Assembly (NCBI GenBank): GCA_007571225.1
Contig: RKRU01000011.1
Coordinates: forward strand, 1 to 6,505
Source of the DNA: Nitrosopumilaceae archaeon
GTDB lineage: Archaea > Thermoproteota > Nitrososphaeria > Nitrososphaerales > Nitrosopumilaceae
Direction: 5' to 3'
DNA: 6,505 nucleotides
A program made the position numbers and the translations under genes. The notes beneath the pieces were generated by a model. It was not told the origin of the DNA and ran no database searches. It saw only the letters and a program-made list of their open reading frames with translations. Shown piece after piece: positions 5,527 to 6,505 of the stretch (the first letter of the stretch is position 1; every line of letters starts with the position of its first letter).

Positions 5527-5540
5527 TACACGATCGTGTA
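5527..5540. repeat. 14-bp perfect palindrome between convergent genes
   Basis: TACACGATCGTGTA reads the same on both strands. It sits between the membrane protein stop (5504) and the tRNA 3' end (5561). It could be a dimeric-protein site or assist termination in both directions; nothing shows which. Confidence 0.6.
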
Positions 5541-5560
5541 AAGCAAGAATTCTGATACAT

Positions 5561-5638
5561 TGGTGGGCCCACGGGGATTTGAACCCCGGATCTTCGCCGT
5601 GTAAAGGCGACGTCATAACCGAGCTGGACTATGGGCCC
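5561..5638 (-). tRNA. tRNA-Val, anticodon UAC, with encoded CCA
   Basis: The minus strand folds as a complete tRNA without an intron. The acceptor arm is GGGCCCA/TGGGCCC, with discriminator A and CCA encoded in the DNA (5561-5563). The D arm follows, then an anticodon stem TCGCC/GGCGA around the loop TTTACAC, giving anticodon UAC (reads GUA, Val). A five-base variable loop leads to the T arm CGGGG-TTCAAAT-CCCCG. Length is 75 bases without CCA. A TATA box lies 27 bases upstream of the mature 5' end. Confidence 0.97.
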
Positions 5639-5661
5639 AAGCACCGATATTGCGAAAAACC

Positions 5662-5669
5662 ATTTAAAT
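5662..5669 (-). promoter_or_regulatory. TATA box of the tRNA-Val gene
   Basis: ATTTAAAT, centred about 27 bases before the tRNA 5' end, so transcription would begin at or next to the mature terminus. Confidence 0.65.
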
Positions 5670-5702
5670 CTTGACGGGGCCCCTCCGTAAGAGGTTACTT
5701 TC

Positions 5703-5710
5703 TTTATAAA
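5703..5710. promoter_or_regulatory. Isolated palindromic TATA-like element
   Basis: TTTATAAA is a good TATA sequence on either strand, but no gene begins at the right distance on either side. Read plus it would start a transcript near 5735 running toward the glycosyltransferase; read minus it would start one just upstream of the tRNA promoter. Confidence 0.3.
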
Positions 5711-5754
5711 CACCTAGTAGCTGTTTTTGTCCCTCACGCCCGAATGACCGATTC

Positions 5755-5786
5755 TAGGCACAAATTTGGCAAATTGTTTACGCCTA
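5755..5786. repeat. Nested inverted repeat in the tRNA-glycosyltransferase gap
   Basis: An inner near-palindrome AATTTG-g-CAAATT (5763-5775) is flanked by TAGGC (5755-5759) and GCCTA (5782-5786). This is the type of symmetry expected of a protein binding site. It lies about 55 bases before the likely glycosyltransferase TATA box. Confidence 0.4.
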
Positions 5787-5800
5787 ATACAAATGATTGT

Positions 5801-5830
5801 GGGGGGAGGGTAACCTGTAACCCCCCCCCC
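5801..5830 (+). repeat. G6/C6 hairpin
   Basis: Six G's, A, GGGT, an eight-base loop, then A and ten C's. The arms form ten pairs with one A-C mismatch. It is strong as DNA or RNA, lacks a following T-run, and lies just before the TATA box at 5840-5847. A terminator for readthrough from upstream or an operator-like barrier are possible. Confidence 0.6.
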
Positions 5831-5839
5831 ATATGACCA

Positions 5840-5847
5840 TTATAAAG
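5840..5847 (+). promoter_or_regulatory. TATA box of the glycosyltransferase gene
   Basis: TTATAAAG predicts initiation near 5866-5870. That gives a leader of about 70 bases to the ATG at 5938, or about 140 to the GTG at 6010, unlike the leaderless genes elsewhere in the window. Confidence 0.5.
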
Positions 5848-5914
5848 AACCGGTTGTGATAAGTCCATTCAAACACACGATACGGGTTTGTCAATCCTTG
5901 GCACATCTGGGAGG

Positions 5915-5941
5915 ATGAGCAAGCTTTTCAGATCTGCATGA
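5915..5941 (+). other. Possible eight-codon leader ORF before the glycosyltransferase gene
   Basis: An ATG directly after GGGAGG (5909-5914) opens MSKLFRSA and stops at a TGA that overlaps the ATG at 5938 (ATGA). The SD is too close to this ATG for normal use and too far from 5938, so the arrangement may be chance. It is listed because it bears on which start the next gene uses. Confidence 0.25.
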
Positions 5942-6009
5942 CTAAATTGAGGGTAGTATGCCGCAGTACAGCCCAAAAAGCAGAAATCCGTGATTGTAAG
6001 AACGAGTTT

Positions 6010-6505
6010 GTGAGCAGGATCAGTTTCTTTACCAGTCCCATCGGCCTAGGACACGCAACTCGCGATCTGGCAGTTGCCGAGGAGCTCACAGACGATATCG
6101 TCTTTACAACAGGGGATGCTGCCGCGCGTCTTCTAAAGGACGCAGGCATGCAGGTCAACGATCTCTACAGGCCTCCCAAGTTTGTAGTTGATGATAGGGG
6201 TAGGCTCAAAAAGCCCATCAGATTCCTGTACAACTACTACAAGTACTACAAGGAGTGCAGGGCAATGGCGGCCGCAATTATAGAATCCGAGAAGCCGGAG
6301 ATAGTGGTAAGCGACGAGGACTTTGCATCCTTGGCAGTGGCGCAGGAGAGGGGCGGAATCAGGACTATACTGATAACTGACATTACGAGTACGCGGTTTT
6401 CAGACAGGTGGCCCGGCACCATAATAGAGGGAAAGATGAACGGGGCGATGCGGCGCATCATGTCTGGATGCGACGCTGTAATAATGCCCGAAGAGGGGAG
6501 CAGTG
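6010..6505 (+). CDS. GT-B-type glycosyltransferase, N-terminal part, cut by window edge
   Basis: About 165 residues are visible of an expected 330-400. The N-terminus ISFFTSPIGLGHATRDLAVA is the glycine-rich first strand and loop of MurG/UGT-like GT-B enzymes (S-P-x-G-x-G-H), which contacts the acceptor or the domain interface. The Rossmann pattern continues: EELTDDIVFTTGD (strand 2), then a Tyr-rich helix NYYKYYKECRAMAAAIIESE, then EIVVSDEDFASLAVAQERG and RTILITDIT (strands typical of this half). The donor-binding C-terminal domain is outside the window, so sugar and acceptor are unknown; roles in surface glycan or S-layer glycosylation are plausible inference. GTG at 6010 starts exactly at the domain. 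An in-frame ATG at 5938 would add 24 polar residues with no sign of a domain; neither start has a well-placed SD. Confidence 0.83.
   Translation, partial: MSRISFFTSPIGLGHATRDLAVAEELTDDIVFTTGDAAARLLKDAGMQVNDLYRPPKFVVDDRGRLKKPIRFLYNYYKYYKECRAMAAAIIESEKPEIVVSDEDFASLAVAQERGGIRTILITDITSTRFSDRWPGTIIEGKMNGAMRRIMSGCDAVIMPEEGSS

Noticed and set aside
5066..5713. A 215-codon minus-strand frame across the membrane protein, tRNA and tRNA promoter
   Set aside because: It runs through a complete tRNA gene and opposite a well-supported gene, so it cannot be a normal coding region.
5889..5945. C/D box small RNA or riboswitch upstream of the glycosyltransferase
   Set aside because: No matching C and D box pair and no recognisable conserved fold apart from the G/C hairpin.

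Overview
This window looks like part of an ammonia-oxidising archaeon genome (Thaumarchaeota / Nitrososphaerota, marine group I type; a Cenarchaeum- or Nitrosopumilus-like lineage is my best guess, not proven). The signs are: an A-type heme-copper oxidase whose subunit II is split into two small genes; a membrane-anchored double blue-copper protein in the same operon in place of cytochrome c; archaeal TATA boxes about 25-27 bases before the 5' end of several genes, so several messages look leaderless or nearly so; and SD motifs of the GGAGG/AGGTGAT type inside the operon.

Layout. Bases 1-3583 (minus strand) are one respiratory operon, read from right to left: an 87-residue protein carrying the first membrane helix of subunit II, a 141-residue protein with the second helix and the CuA domain, subunit I (508 residues), a tandem cupredoxin (324 residues), and the start of heme A synthase, cut by the window edge. 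Together they supply the catalytic core, the electron entry site, a probable copper electron donor, and the enzyme that makes the heme. A TATA box at 3613-3621 is the likely promoter.

Bases 3584-3767 hold only that promoter and a T-run downstream of the next gene. Bases 3768-4564 (minus) are a second unit: a 60-residue Cys/His-rich protein, probably metal-binding, followed by a class I SAM-dependent methyltransferase. Its start is better placed at 4352 than at 4400.

Bases 4565-4970 hold no convincing intact gene. A G-rich low-complexity tract is followed by an AGC/GGT-rich stretch and two 39-base direct repeats that differ almost only at synonymous positions and lie in different frames. This reads as the remains of a Ser/Gly-rich repeat protein gene.

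Bases 4971-5504 (plus) encode a four-helix membrane protein with a GCPAC motif. It converges on a minus-strand tRNA-Val(UAC) at 5561-5638, which has its own TATA box and an encoded CCA. Bases 5639-6009 hold promoters, a G6/C6 hairpin and small inverted repeats. The window ends inside a plus-strand GT-B-type glycosyltransferase gene starting at about 6010 (or 5938).
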